Origin: Acanthaster planci
Taxonomy: Eukaryota > Echinodermata > Asteroidea > Valvatida > Acanthasteridae
Direction: 5' to 3'
Assembly: GCF_001949145.1 (NCBI RefSeq)
Contig: NW_019091371.1
Location: forward strand, 1,741,611 to 1,771,132
Length of the DNA stretch: 29,522 bases
Each line of letters begins with the position of its first letter. Position 1 is the first letter of the stretch. The notes beneath the pieces are model-generated. The model saw nothing but the letters and a program-made list of their open reading frames with translations, had not been told where the DNA came from and did no database searches. The position numbers and the translations under genes are program-made. Positions 9,663 to 21,099 of this stretch are shown here, piece after piece.

Positions 9663-11189
9663 GCTAATATGCAGGTGTCAGACATTTCCCATGGTGACTT
9701 GCATTACATTTTAGTAGCATTTGAAAATTCCATTTACTGTCTACAGCTACCTACTGACACTTGCTATAAAATAATACAAACAAAATAAATAACGAGGCTT
9801 AAATTACATTTTAATTACAGCCTGACTCGCATTATAAAAATGGAAAGCAGTAAAATCTACTTAGGTTTCAAATCTCTCCTCAAACTATACATTGGAGAAA
9901 GACAACAGATAATTTCGCAACATCACAGCAGTTGTACATCACTTGATATGCACTTCTCAACAAGTTTAGAACATATTGTCTCATAATCAGTGTGGATCAC
10001 TTTACCATGGCTCGTGTTACCTAAAAATTATCAGTGACTATGCACACAATAACTTGAGATGGATGATTGGACAGGTGCAGTTCGTGCCAATGGTTCTCCA
10101 ACACTGCGAAGCAGCAGCGCTTTAAATCAGTCTAAAGGGAAAAATCCGGTATTGTAACCAAGTCTGTGTACCACCAACACTGTGCACTTTTTGTGACAAT
10201 TCTTTCATGTTGTTTGTTTCTTTCACACACTCTGTGGAGAGATGCACAAGTACCTTGCTCTCCAACTTGGCCGGCTCTGGCCAGCCTGGGGGGGGTTCCT
10301 GTTTGGCCAAATGATTTTGCGTTTTGAAACGTTCAAGTGTAAAACTAAATCTTAAAAAGAATTTTTTGTGTTTTTGTCTTTTCTTTCCCTTGTTTTTCCT
10401 TTTTTGCACTTTTCAAAATTCAAGTGAGATTTAGCAAGCTCATTCCCAGCACCGCTATGGGAACGCATGTCCATTATAAACATGGGCTGTGACTGGACAG
10501 TAATCTTGAGCAGTGTGCAAGTGCTGCAATTGGGCAGACGGCAGCAGTCAGGCTTTTAATAGCTGCAGTATGCAAAGCTTCCTTCAGTTCGGTCACATAC
10601 ATGTAGCCACCAGGCTTGCTTGAAAGCCGGGACTGGAGTCATAAGCGGCACATAGGGAGAATTAAAAATGTGAACATCTCATAATTCGCAAATGTTGTTT
10701 AATGGTACCTTGTTTTCATTTTGCATAGTCTAAAATGTACACGTATAATGATTAAAAACAGACAAGTTTTTTTGCATCGTGTTGAATATTTTAGGAGTAG
10801 TACACAAATATCCCCAGTTTTGTTTTTTTTCAAATAGTAAGAATTCTTGCTACACTCATGTTACAAGTGTGGGGTAGTACATGTACAGTTCTTTTCCAGC
10901 CATTTGAAGAAGTTTCTTTTGCTGCTCTTATGATGCTTTTAGATGATGTGCATGTATACAGTATAAAGAATAATCGCTCTGTTTGATACAATGAATGATG
11001 CAGTGTCTAAGAACACGCATGCCTAGTTAAGCCTCATGGAGATCGCAGCGTGTAGCCCGCACGCGCTGACCCGGCCCGCCACGCAACACACTGACAATGT
11101 TAACCAAGCAGCCTGCTTTCGCATTGATAAGCCTACAGTAAATGGGGTTGGCGTTGACCATGCATTCTTTCCAACCGATTATGTGTGGA
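9663..11189. other. Intron, no gene recognised
   Basis: No supported gene. The lysine-rich minus-strand open frame at 10122-10409 comes from a T-rich stretch and looks like low complexity. A short CpG-rich patch at about 11036-11090 lies just before the DIRS-like element. The true left edge of that element may lie in this region, but I could not locate it. Confidence 0.35.
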
Positions 11190-13280
11190 CATCAAAAAGT
11201 GTGTTTATTTTTTTAACAAACGATCATCATAAGGTCAAATTAGTCAAGTCATGGCAAGTTGCAAATCATGTTGGACAGATGCATCCTCAATATGATCTCC
11301 TTTGGCTACTCCCTCAAATTCACGAGCGCCCTTCTGTCCTACCCGCACCTACACCCGACTCCGATCCCCTTGAACTTTACCCAATGCCGGACCCTGGATT
11401 TGGAAATCAGTTCCCTTCTTCAGAAACAAGCCATCGCCCCATTCTCTCTCCCATCTCGTGACAGGTTTGTTTCAACATTCCCCCTCACCCCAAAGAATGA
11501 GCCAAACATCTAGCGCCTAATCTTCAACCTTAAGCCACTGAACAGTTTCATCCGCCTGCAGCACTTTTACTTGGAGACCTTGTGAACAGTCACTCAGTCT
11601 CTGCTGATGGGCCTCTATAGTGGATCTGAAGGACACGTTCCTCCGCTTCATATACCATAACCCTCGATTTCGTGGCACTTCCCTTTGGCCTTTCAATGCC
11701 CCTCAGGGTTTCATGCGCATCGTCACGTCTGTCATGGCTTACCTCCATGAACGATACATCCGTATACATACATCATTCAGTACCTGCACGACTGGCTCAT
11801 TGTTGGAAGGTCTGCAACCGAGGTCACAATTCTAGGGTTCCTCATAAACCTTGACAAGTCGCAACCTACTCCCACTCAGTGTCTCACCTACGTTGGTGCA
11901 ACTCTCAACCTCCAACGGGGCATCGTGACTCCTACTCAGGATCACGTCACTGACTTGATGGACTATTTTAGCTTCTTCCTTTCTTGCCACTTTGGTCCCA
12001 GCTGGGGCTTGACTTCACCTCCTGGGCCTTATAGTGAGTCTTGTAAACCTGGTTCCTGGCTGCCGTCTCTACATGCGTCCAAGCCAACTCCATTTGCAGG
12101 CACTCTTCCACCCCTGCCTCGACCCAATAAACTCACCCATGCCAGTGACAAAGTTCATCATTCTGCATCTTCATTGGTCGCAGTTAAGCTGCAACTCAGC
12201 TAAAGCCTCTCCTTCCCAAGACCTGCTCCACAGCTCCCCATCTCAACGAACGCTTCCAAGTAGGGATGGGTTGTCTCACTGCCTCACATACAAACATCAG
12301 GGACTTGGGGTCTGTCCCTTCTCAGGAGTCACATCAACACCCTGGAACTCCAAGCAGTGTTCAGTGTCCTTCGCCATTTCCATCGGACCATTGGGAACAA
12401 ATGTGCCCTCATTCAATTTGACAATGCAACAATGGTAAACCGTTCGAGGGGGGGGCACACACTCTATAAGCCTATGCCTCCTGATGAGAGAAAGGTTCCT
12501 TTGGACCTTGGACCACAGGAACGACCTCCAAGCGACACATATCCCTGGATGTGCCACAACCCACAAGACTGGGCATCTGACACTCTCCATCTCGGCTGGA
12601 CTGGGATGTTCACTTGCACATTTCCTCCAGTATTCACGATTCCAGCTGTACTGTCCAAAATCAAGTGGAAATACTGCTGAGTCCTCATCGCCCCCTTCTG
12701 GCCTCGCCAGTCCTGGTACCCTGGTCTCACCAGACGCTTGTACCAAGCTCCTCTTTAATCCTACAGCTCAGGCCGGACCTCCTCCAGTAAGTGGGCTCCG
12801 GCATTTTCTCCCCTCAGCCAGAGTCTCTGCACCTGATCTACTGGCCATTGTTTAACAATCATTTCGCTCAGCTAGTGTTTCTGACAACGCTGCCACAATG
12901 GCGGCCAAGAGCAGATGACAATCCACATTCAAAATCTACGACAGCAGACTTTGACATATTACTTCGTGGTGCACAGAACGAGGTGTGGCTCCAACCAACG
13001 TATCTCTGAGGATCATAGCCGATTTCTTCATACACCTACATGCATTCAACTCCGGTATACGGGTTACAACTATCCACAGTTATCATTCTGCCATCTCCTC
13101 CATCCACTTTGGCTTCCAAGACAGGTACTCCATGTTGGATAACAATGCTCTTAACATCTCGGTTGAGTGTCCTCCTCTGAGACTCCTCATCCCCTCATGG
13201 GACTTGCCTCAGGTTCTGGAGATTCTCGCACGTCAGCTCTTCGAACCTCTTGGTGACGCCTTGGGCATCGTGAAATTGAC
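11190..13280 (+). pseudogene. DIRS-like retrotransposon: RT/RNase H and start of tyrosine recombinase
   Basis: The three frames in turn give a DIRS/YR-retrotransposon polyprotein. RT begins near FGYSLKFTS and LEISSLLQKQAIAPFSLPSRD (about 11300-11460), then NLKPLNSFIR and LPFGLSMPLRV. The catalytic box is QYLHDWLIVG at 11778-11807, where the usual YLDD is YLHD. NLDKSQPTPTQCLTYVGATL and SLVNLVPGCRLYMRPSQLHL follow. RNase H is seen as INTLELQAVFSVLRHF and IQFDNATMVN (12330-12440). An AFPP-type segment, TFPPVFTIPAVLSKI with LIAPFWPRQSWYPGL (12618-12725), is what follows RNase H in this group. The recombinase core-binding domain starts near STFKIYDSRL (about 12930) and runs through SYHSAISSIHFGFQDRYSML to LFEPLGDA (13256). 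Many stops and frameshifts leave it non-functional. It lies in the same orientation as UTP14. Confidence 0.88.
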
Positions 13281-16118
13281 CAACCGTTCCACGCCGCAGA
13301 CATCATACGGGATCACGGAGAGCACGCCAGTCCCTGCCAAACAAAAGACCCCTTGACAACCGGGCACGCCCGCGGACGGAACACAATATGCTAGGTTTAT
13401 GGAAATTACCAGTCTCATGAATATGCCCGATATTCCGCGGATTCCCGGCTCGGGAACAAAATCGCTACCAGGCTACTTTTTGCCTGTAATTAACCATGAA
13501 AGGAATGGCTTAATTTTGTACCAAACATAGATAACTAATAGGGGTAAAATATATTTCTTGTCACTGCGGGGATACAAAATTCATTGATCCTTGATCGTCA
13601 GCAAACTTGTATGAGCATGCAAATTTCTTGTTCACGCTGCCACTAAATTGCCTCAGATCGTAAAAGTCGTCCGAAAACAGTCAGTAAGCGTATCCCACCA
13701 ACAACGAGACTTTTCCCGAACAGCAGGCACGACGCGGACGCAGAATTCAATCCCTGTTTTGTGAAGTTTGTTTTACAATTGTTACTGACAATTCAAAACA
13801 TGATTTATTGTGTGATTATCGGGATTGGTATGTTTATGGTATAAGTTTTTATTCGAATTCAAATGCTTTCGTAGTTTCGTTCTTTCGCCATAAAACAATT
13901 CCATCATATATTAAACAGCCGTTAAGTTGGGAATTTCCCCGTGACGTGGCACGCAGTCTGTGCTTTTTCAGATAGTCTGTTCCCTGTCCAAAAAAACTGC
14001 ACTGAATTAGGCATAAGAACCCAAGGAACACAGTAACCATGCTTGCAAGCATGTTCGACCGCGTTGACGCGCCAGCCAGCTCAGAGACTTTTTTCGGCCG
14101 ATTAAGATTGTGCCATGAACATTATATTCACATCGCAGATAATTGAGTATTGATCCAGAGGTGGCAGACATACTTCATTTTAGATAACAATTGATTTGAC
14201 TCCAGACGGTGTAGACCTGTCTTCCGTTTGTCTCTTCTCCAATCACATCAACGATGTACAGCGACTTAGTACTTCAGGCCTATTTAAGAACTTTGACGGA
14301 GTGGCAGCATGACTGTACCGGCCACATGTTTTTTCCTATGACTATCAGGCTTATTTAGCCGCCGAGTATGTCATTGAAACAAAAAAACACTATGTTTGGC
14401 ATCTGTAGCTTTATTTGTTTTAATAGCTTTGTGCATTGTGGCACAGTGGTCCCCTCATAGGCCCTAAAACTGAAAACAACCTGGAGTTATTCCATAAATG
14501 CCAAGATTCTGTTATATTATTGTACGTTTTGAGGGGAGCACCATCAGATTTCCTTTTTTAGTAGGATGAGGGTAAAGATACTAACACCGGCTTACGCCAC
14601 CATTTAATGTTACAGTTTACTGTAAATCCATAACTTTCTATAACTTATTCAGCATTAAACCATAATTTTCAAAGAAAGTGTTTGGATATGATTCAAGTAT
14701 GGACATTACACACAAGTAGTTCGTAACAATTACGATCAGCAAATCATGCAGTCATGACGCAACGCTTTTTTACAAAATCCTCTTTATAGCTCAGGCCGGG
14801 AAGGAGATAATTGTGTATGTTTGTATGTCCGAACACGCACGTGTGCCTAGGTTTGCGGTGTCAAATTCGTCAACCTCGTTATCTATTTTTCATGATGTGT
14901 TGCGTTTTTTTATCAAGTTTGGTTTGGTTTGAAATTGCCATGTTTGATGATTTTGGTTTGGTTTTTACTGAGGAGCACGACAAGATAACGTAACCAAGCC
15001 CTTTTGAAACCAGTTTTCGGGCCCCATTTTGCCTTTTACATGTTCAACCTATACTCAGCAAACAGTTGTTTATAGCAGATTTGGGCCATTGCCAAGGAAA
15101 AAGCTTGGGAACTTCATGGGGGTGCTCGGCTGTCAAGATATCAGTCTGAGTTCCGGGCGTCAGTGATTGGTTTTTGTAGAGCACCCTTCCACGGTTTTGG
15201 ACTTGCTAAACAGAACGCTAACCATAAAGAGGACCCATTTTGCACGATCTGCCATTTAGCACTGGGGTCTCGGGGGAAAGACTAAACGATGATCGAGGAA
15301 ACCACAAAATCTTTACAAAAGGCGATCAACATGATATCGTCCTGGGTCTTGCTCCAGGTGTACATGTAGATTGGTCAGTTGTGATGTCTGCAACGCCCCA
15401 ACATTTTCGTGGACCAATCAAGGTGCTGATTTTGGAGCCACGGCGCTTAGCAACAGTACATTTGTTCGATTGGGTGTCTCAGTGAATGGCTTTCGATTTT
15501 CTCCTGATTTCTTTAAAAAGACTGATTTATATCAAATAACGGCAGAATAATTTGGACCACCGGGCAACTATTATAAAGGCTAAAAAAATCAAGGGACGGA
15601 CCTACAGAGGAGATAAACTACAAGTATGAATTTTTATCTTTGGCTATCAAAATATTATCAAGGCAGGAAGCGTGGTACCATGAAAAGGCCATTGGTGGAA
15701 TTCTTGAGAATGCATTTGTGCCCTCTGCATCATTATATAAGAGCTCTGGTCGAGACGATTTATATGGCTGGTTTGTTGTTTTCATGCACACTTGCAAAAC
15801 GAACAAAAACTGATACGTCTTGATTGAAGAATACCTGTTCCTGTCAATTAAATGCACGAATAATGTATCTTAACTTTTGCCATACTGTATTTAAAGGACG
15901 GACATTCTGCGTCCTACCGATTGTATTCATGAGGTTGGTCATGTTTCATTGCATTCATTGTTGCGATGACAAAGGCGCACTGTCTGCCTTGCTCATTAAT
16001 TTAGCCACGCAAGAGCACACACCGCCATCGAATCCACAGATTCTTGCCCTTCTTGACAAGACGGACTGATCGGCGAGAATGCCAACAAACTGCAGAAGAA
16101 CACTTAATCAATTTCGCG
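13281..16118. mobile_element. Unidentified 2.8-kb insertion splitting the DIRS-like recombinase gene
   Basis: The recombinase reading stops matching after LFEPLGDA / VKL near 13275 and resumes with VKLAFLLAV at 16131. About 25 bp around the junction are similar on both sides (GACGCCTTGGGC..GTGAAATTGACC against GGCGCCTTAGG..TGAAACTGGCC), either an old target duplication or junction homology. The insert carries several unassigned open frames: minus 13849-14052 (67 residues, hydrophobic N-terminus, AATAAA soon after the stop), plus 14811-14993, plus 15240-15485 and plus 15824-16069. I recognise no transposase, RT or cellular domain, and I see no terminal inverted repeats. It could be a non-autonomous element, a rearrangement joining two DIRS-like copies, or captured host DNA. 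Confidence 0.5.
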
Positions 16119-16900
16119 ATGGCGCCTTAGGTGAAACTGGCCTTCCTCCTGGCAGTTACCATGTCTAGGAGAGGCAGCAAACTCCATGCCCTATCCATTG
16201 CTGATTGACATATCCAATGGGAACCTCACAGCGTTCGCCTCATCCCATCCGTGGGCTTCCTCACAAAGAGTCAAACTACACAAAAGAGTCACCCATCTTC
16301 TGGACATTTTTGTTCCTGCCATCACCAAACACTCGGGATCCTCAGACAACAAGCCCTGGTGTCTGGTTTGAACTCTCAAAACCAGAAATCTCCGTGGTGC
16401 TTCTTCTCAACTCTTCCTTGGTTAAGCCTCACTGGCCCGCATCAAGAGAAACTATAGCCAGATGGGCAGTTTCTACCACCAAACTCGCTAATGCTGAATG
16501 GTCATCCCCATCTGACGATGCCACCCATCACCACACCCGGGCATACAACTTCAGAGCAGTCTCTACCTCGTGGGCCTACTTCTGAGGCATTCCATTGGAG
16601 GACATTTGCAAGGCAGCATACTGGAAGTCACAGTCTACCTTAACCTCATGCTACCTGATTGACGTCTTGCAGACATACAGTATCCATGGTAAGATGGTTC
16701 TGGCCTTCTCCACATCAGCACTATTGGGCTATTGCTAAGTTGGATGACTGGAAGTATCCTATCCTTCCTTCGGTCAATTTGTCTCGTATATACTATGCTA
16801 TTTATCATCATTTAACTCAAGTGCGCCCTCACTGACCCACCTCCCAGGTCCTGTGCTAATCTGCATATGTGGTGACTGTCTGGGTTGACCGCACTGGATT
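16119..16900 (+). pseudogene. DIRS-like retrotransposon: tyrosine recombinase C-terminal half and tail
   Basis: VKLAFLLAVTMSRRGSKLHAL (16131-16190) resumes the recombinase catalytic domain and keeps the first catalytic Arg in the SRR motif. After a stop and a frameshift it continues with ETIARWAVSTTKLANA, then TRAYNFRAVSTSWAYF (16535-16582). Here the His of the catalytic H-x-x-R is Tyr (codon at 16544) while the Arg is kept. An in-frame stop follows, then GIPLEDICKAAYWKS and SCYLIDVL with the expected catalytic Tyr (16652-16654). The normal enzyme would integrate circular DIRS DNA by site-specific recombination. The sequence after about 16740 (CCTCCCAGGTCCTGTGC, GACCGCACTGG) may be the 3' terminal region; the edge is uncertain. 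Confidence 0.86.
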
Positions 16901-17491
16901 TTTCCCCCCGCAGCAGTGCAGGAGCAGTCCTCAAGGTTATACTTACAGATACACATTGTGCGATAAATTGTTGAAGTGGAGGTTTGAAGTACAGAGTTTT
17001 TCAGGATATTTCAGTTTCCTGACATTTCACTCCTGTCATATACACACAGCATTACATTATGAGGAAAAGCCATGCACTTGTACATTTGGTGTGATGGTTA
17101 ACAGATGACTGTGCAGGGCTAGCCAGTCACTCTGTACTTTCACCCTTCAGGTTCCTAGCCAAGAACTGCTTTACAGAGCACACCTTAAACTGGGCAGCTA
17201 GTAGGACAGAAAATAGCACAGAAAAATGCTATTGAGTGCACCATTTTATCGTTCTTCATTGAACTGATAGTTTTCCTTTACACTTTTACAACCTAAAGAT
17301 CGGGCCTTTGATAAGAAAAATTTGAGGAATAAAAAAGAAATGTTTTGACAAGCTTTTTCACCAAGTAGATCAATTTCTGTGCATGAATTATAGGGGGTTA
17401 ATTAAAGAGGCTACATCTAATACTCATGTTTGTGTGCAGGATTTGTTGTACAAATACGCAGCAAAGATATAAATTCTTTTTGAAAATCATC
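16901..17491. other. Intron, no gene recognised; possibly DIRS 3' terminal sequence at its start
   Basis: The open frame at 16869-17108 overlaps the end of the DIRS-like element and has no domain. The rest is AT-rich. Confidence 0.35.
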
Positions 17492-18063
17492 TTAATCGTA
17501 TGCTGCCGGGGAGCCCGGTTTTGGGCACATAGGCTTTATACACACAACCACGGACAAAAGAACTGGGCCTTGTAACAAAAGACTGTACCCGGAACAAAAG
17601 ACTGAGCTGTTGGGAATCGCCAGATTTTTTTCAGTTGTCAATAGCAGAGGAAATCCATCCTTATTTTTAGAGATTATACTGTTAATTGTGCCACTGATTG
17701 ATTACTACTGGGGACAAAAGCACTCCAGCGATGAGCGATACAATACCACTGCACGCTAATCTGGCCCCATTGATAAGACACCAGTAGTGCACTGTGCCAG
17801 TTTTGGGAACAAATTATATTACGTATTACTGCACAATCTGGTCTCTTTTTACAAGGCGGCAGACCTGGCTGAAATACTTGGGCATCAATAGTAGATGTTT
17901 TCTGTCAGATTAGAGTAGTCAGCAGACAGTTATTCGTGTGGGTTGTAAACGTCCTGTAAATGAAGCCATGATTTTTTTTAAGAATTTTGAAAACGGAAAG
18001 TCTTGGAAATCTCCCGGTTTTACATCATGCAACTTCAAATTCCACCCAGCAGCAAGTGGTTAA
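17492..18063 (+). mobile_element. TTAA-flanked non-autonomous element, copy 2
   Basis: The second copy of the roughly 600-bp family is flanked by TTAA at 17492-17495 and 18060-18063. It keeps GCTGCCGGG, CACATAGGCTTTATA, GAACAAAAGACTGAGCTG, GGGACAAAAGCACTCCAGCG, GCACGCTAATCTGGCCCC and the TTTTGAAAACGGAAAG block. The right end, CCACCCAGCAGCAAGTGG, is identical to copy 3. The left terminus after TTAA (TCGTATGCTGCCGGG) has diverged from CCACTACCTGCCGGG. No coding capacity. Confidence 0.87.
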
Positions 18064-18194
18064 AACCATTGGCTTGTAGACATTTTGTATATTACAATTT
18101 TGCACACCCCTTTTAAAAAATGAGAACAAGCATAGGGCTTCAGTATGCACACATACCCCTTTCCCCCACCCCACCCCTTTTTAGGTTAATGGTT

Positions 18195-18255
18195 AGTGTT
18201 ATTGTTTATTACACTTTACCTTTTCGCAGCCATATGGCTGAATTACACAGGCATT
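18195..18255 (-). mobile_element. Possible LINE (CR1/L2-like) 3' tail
   Basis: Read on the minus strand it gives GTAATTCAGCCATATGGCTG, then CGAAAAGG and a TAATAAACAATAA end, with a perfect CAGCCATATGGCTG hairpin. A short 3' hairpin followed by an AATAAA/CAATAA-type end is typical of CR1/L2-like non-LTR elements. I cannot find matching reverse transcriptase in the adjacent sequence, so this is a tentative call. Confidence 0.35.
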
Positions 18256-18328
18256 AAAAAACAATCTATTTATAAATTTAAAAACATAAAAAAAATTGGA
18301 AAATCACTAAAGTCATCTTAAATAATGA

Positions 18329-18355
18329 TACACATTAAAAATACACATTAAAAAC
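18329..18355. repeat. Short tandem duplication in A-rich tract
   Basis: ATACACATTAAAA is directly repeated (13-bp period, two copies). The whole 18250-18430 stretch is strongly A-rich. Confidence 0.75.
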
Positions 18356-18429
18356 ATGCAATCAATCTTACAACTATTAAAAAAGTATCAAAAGGAAATA
18401 ACAAAAGAAAAATCATCAAAAACGTTCTG

Positions 18430-20508
18430 ATGTCTATTGACATGCAAATAGAACAAACCGGATAACCAGATACAAGGAACGGGAGAAAAGAATAGGATGA
18501 ACGTTGATGGTGGAGGAATTAAAAAGAAGTTATTTACAAATGTAACATGTTAAGTCTACTATGTAAGGGAGCTTGTCCAAAAGGTTGCACCACGGTTTTA
18601 ACGTGGACACCACAGATTTCACAGGTCCTTAGCAACCAGCCGACTGTCCACTGCCCATGCCAATTTACCATATCAAAGGAACTATCTAACAAAGCCCCCT
18701 ATTGTTGCGGTTGGTTCCTCAGATGCTTTGGAGAGGTGCGGTCACTGCATCTATTTTAATTAATTGGAATCCAGTCCCTTAGCCCTTAATTGTTGCACAA
18801 GAGTCATGTTCTGTTGACTTGCGATCCTTGAGGTCCTTCTTTATAAGTTGCACTTTTTGTGCCACAGAGGTTGTCAGTGCATGATTGGTTAGCCTAAATT
18901 CATGCACTTTGAAGTAGTCGGCACTGGCCAAACCCTTTCACTGCTGTAATTACGTCAATTGTCATCTTTCAGAGGTACACTTTTAAATTCCCAATGACTT
19001 CTGGTATTCCGACTGGAGCTTGCTATCCAATCTCAGAGAAATACTTAGTATAAATGTTTGAAGAGAACCACCGCCAATTCTTGGAACCCATCGGAAAAGT
19101 ACACATAGGAACTGTCCATCACTGTTTAGAAAGGGTATTTTTGTTTCTTGGCAGATTGGATAATTTTTTTCTTTAATTCTGATTGAAAAGGGCCCTCAGC
19201 CATTAAAAATTTACTGCCCAAATTTTTAGCAATGTAAATACGCAAATACACGAGAGGGAACTAGAATTCCTTTTGGTCTAAAAAAAATGATAATTGTTGC
19301 TCATTTTTTGCGTAATTTTTCAGGTAAAAGGGTGGAAGGTTAATTTCAGAATGAAGTCTTTCAATCTGAAAACAAAGACTGAGCATGTATTTCAGAAATC
19401 TTGCACGTCTTAGCATGTTGTTTTGAAGACCATATAACAGGTTATTCTCCACAGAATTAAGTGAAAGATCAAAGCACAGACAATTAACTTTATATCTTTG
19501 AATATCTGCATCCTCATAGGGCAGACATCTTATATTTTTTAAGTACTGTTTGTAAGGCATAAAATTTGAATGCCCAAACCAAATAAATTACCAAAGGTAA
19601 ACATTGTGCAAATAAAAATGACAGACTTTGTTTTTGTTTCACTTATTAGTAGGGGAGAAGGGCACATGAAGTATGCATGAAGATACATTAACCTCTGGTA
19701 TGCAGAGCTCTGTCCAGCAGCAGGCCCCATTGAACCAGCAGCTGCATAGTGAATAGACTGTATGTGTGGTATGCACTAATCCTGACACAATGCTGCGGCA
19801 TTTGCAGACCTCTGAGGAGTTTTGATGGTGTGCACAACACCAGGATATGTTTTATTTTATGAAAAAAATCGACAAATCATGCACTTAAACTTGATGTATG
19901 GAACAATCAACTCAGTGGACAAAAACCGTGCAAGGGCACTGTATTTTGAGCATGCTACTACTTTGAGACTCGCGTGTGAAGATGCACCCAATTTACAACC
20001 GTATCTCCTTGTGATGTTTTGGGGTCACCAGCATATCATTAATACATAATGAGCATTTCTGAAATCGACACATTAGGGACTCACAGAAAGTAGATTTTTT
20101 TTTTACCATTAATGGGAAAACTCTTCCATTTTTTTATGTTAATTTTTGAAGATGGTCTTGTCTCCCAGTTTAAAGGTTAAATTGGGGAAAGAAGGTTTTC
20201 TTTTTTCTACCTCTTTTAAGCAAAGGCCGATATCTGCTGTAAGTCATCATTTTGCCAAGTTACATGCATTCATATATTGTATGATTCATTGCACCAATTG
20301 GCTTTGATCATTTACCTGGACTTTTCTCCTTAACAGTACAGGCCATCATTTGCAGTTATCCAAAAGGTAGCAGACCAAATTATTGTTGAAAAGCATACTC
20401 GTTTGTCAGATGGCCAACTTCAATGATTTGTACAGTGTCAAATTGGCTGGAGTTTACTGTAGATTATTTTAATAGGAATTGGTAATCCAGACAAGTTTTT
20501 TAAGTGTC
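18430..20508. other. Intron, no gene recognised
   Basis: There is no supported gene. The 99-residue minus-strand frame at 19261-19560 starts with Met and has an ordinary amino-acid mix, but shows no domain, splice context or promoter, and the region is AT-rich. Plus-strand frames at 18547-18759 and 19822-20049 are also unrecognised. Confidence 0.35.
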
Positions 20509-21099
20509 TTAACCACTACCTGCCGGGTGACCCATTTTCGGGTACATAGGCTTTATATGCAGAGCCAGAGAGCCCGCAACTGGGACAAAAGAGTTGGGCC
20601 TTATAACAAAAGACCATGCTCAGCACAAAAGACTGAGCTGCTGGGCATTACTGACATTTTTTCACTTTCAATAGTGGAGATAATCCGGCCTTGTTTTGAA
20701 ATAGTATACCATGGTTTTGGGCATTTAGAGTGAGCGAATTACCACCAGGGACAAAAGCGCTCCACCACCGCAGCGATGAGCCACACAGCACTGCTGCACG
20801 CTAATCTGGCCACTATTGAAAATAGGTCAGCACTGCACTGTGCCAGTTTCAGGAACGAAAGAATCTTACGTAGCACTGCACAATCTGGGCTCTTTTTCCA
20901 AGGCTGCAGGCCTGGCTGAAATATTCAGGAGTCTATGAATTTTAGCTTTAGAGTAGTGCCCAAAGAGTCCTTCATTTTGGTATAAATGGCCATTAAATGA
21001 AATGATGAATTTTTGAAGAATTTTGAAAACGGAAAATCTTGAAAATGGGCCGGCATCTTGTCTTGATCAAGAAAAATCCACCCAGCAGCAAGTGGTTAA
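20509..21099 (+). mobile_element. TTAA-flanked non-autonomous element, copy 3 (best preserved)
   Basis: This is the best-preserved copy. TTAA sits at both ends (20509-20512 and 21096-21099), enclosing 583 bp. The termini form an imperfect inverted repeat: left CCACTACCTGCCGGGTGA, and right read inversely CCACTTGCTGCTGGGTGG. An exact TTAA target is the signature of piggyBac transposases, hence the tentative family; I cannot confirm a matching autonomous element. The interior is shared with copies 1 and 2 throughout, with no transposase frame. Its right end is 182 bases before the UTP14 exon at 21282. Confidence 0.88.

Noticed and set aside
10122-10409. Lysine-rich minus-strand protein
   Set aside because: The composition comes from a T-rich, low-complexity tract (10320-10420) and no domain is visible.
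15240-15485. 81-residue frame in the DIRS insert as a captured cellular exon
   Set aside because: It reads smoothly (for example PIKVLILEPRRLATVHLFDW), but I recognise no family and see no supporting splice sites.
19261-19560. 99-residue minus-strand frame as a gene
   Set aside because: No recognisable domain, splice signals or promoter, and a frame of this size is plausible by chance in AT-rich intron.
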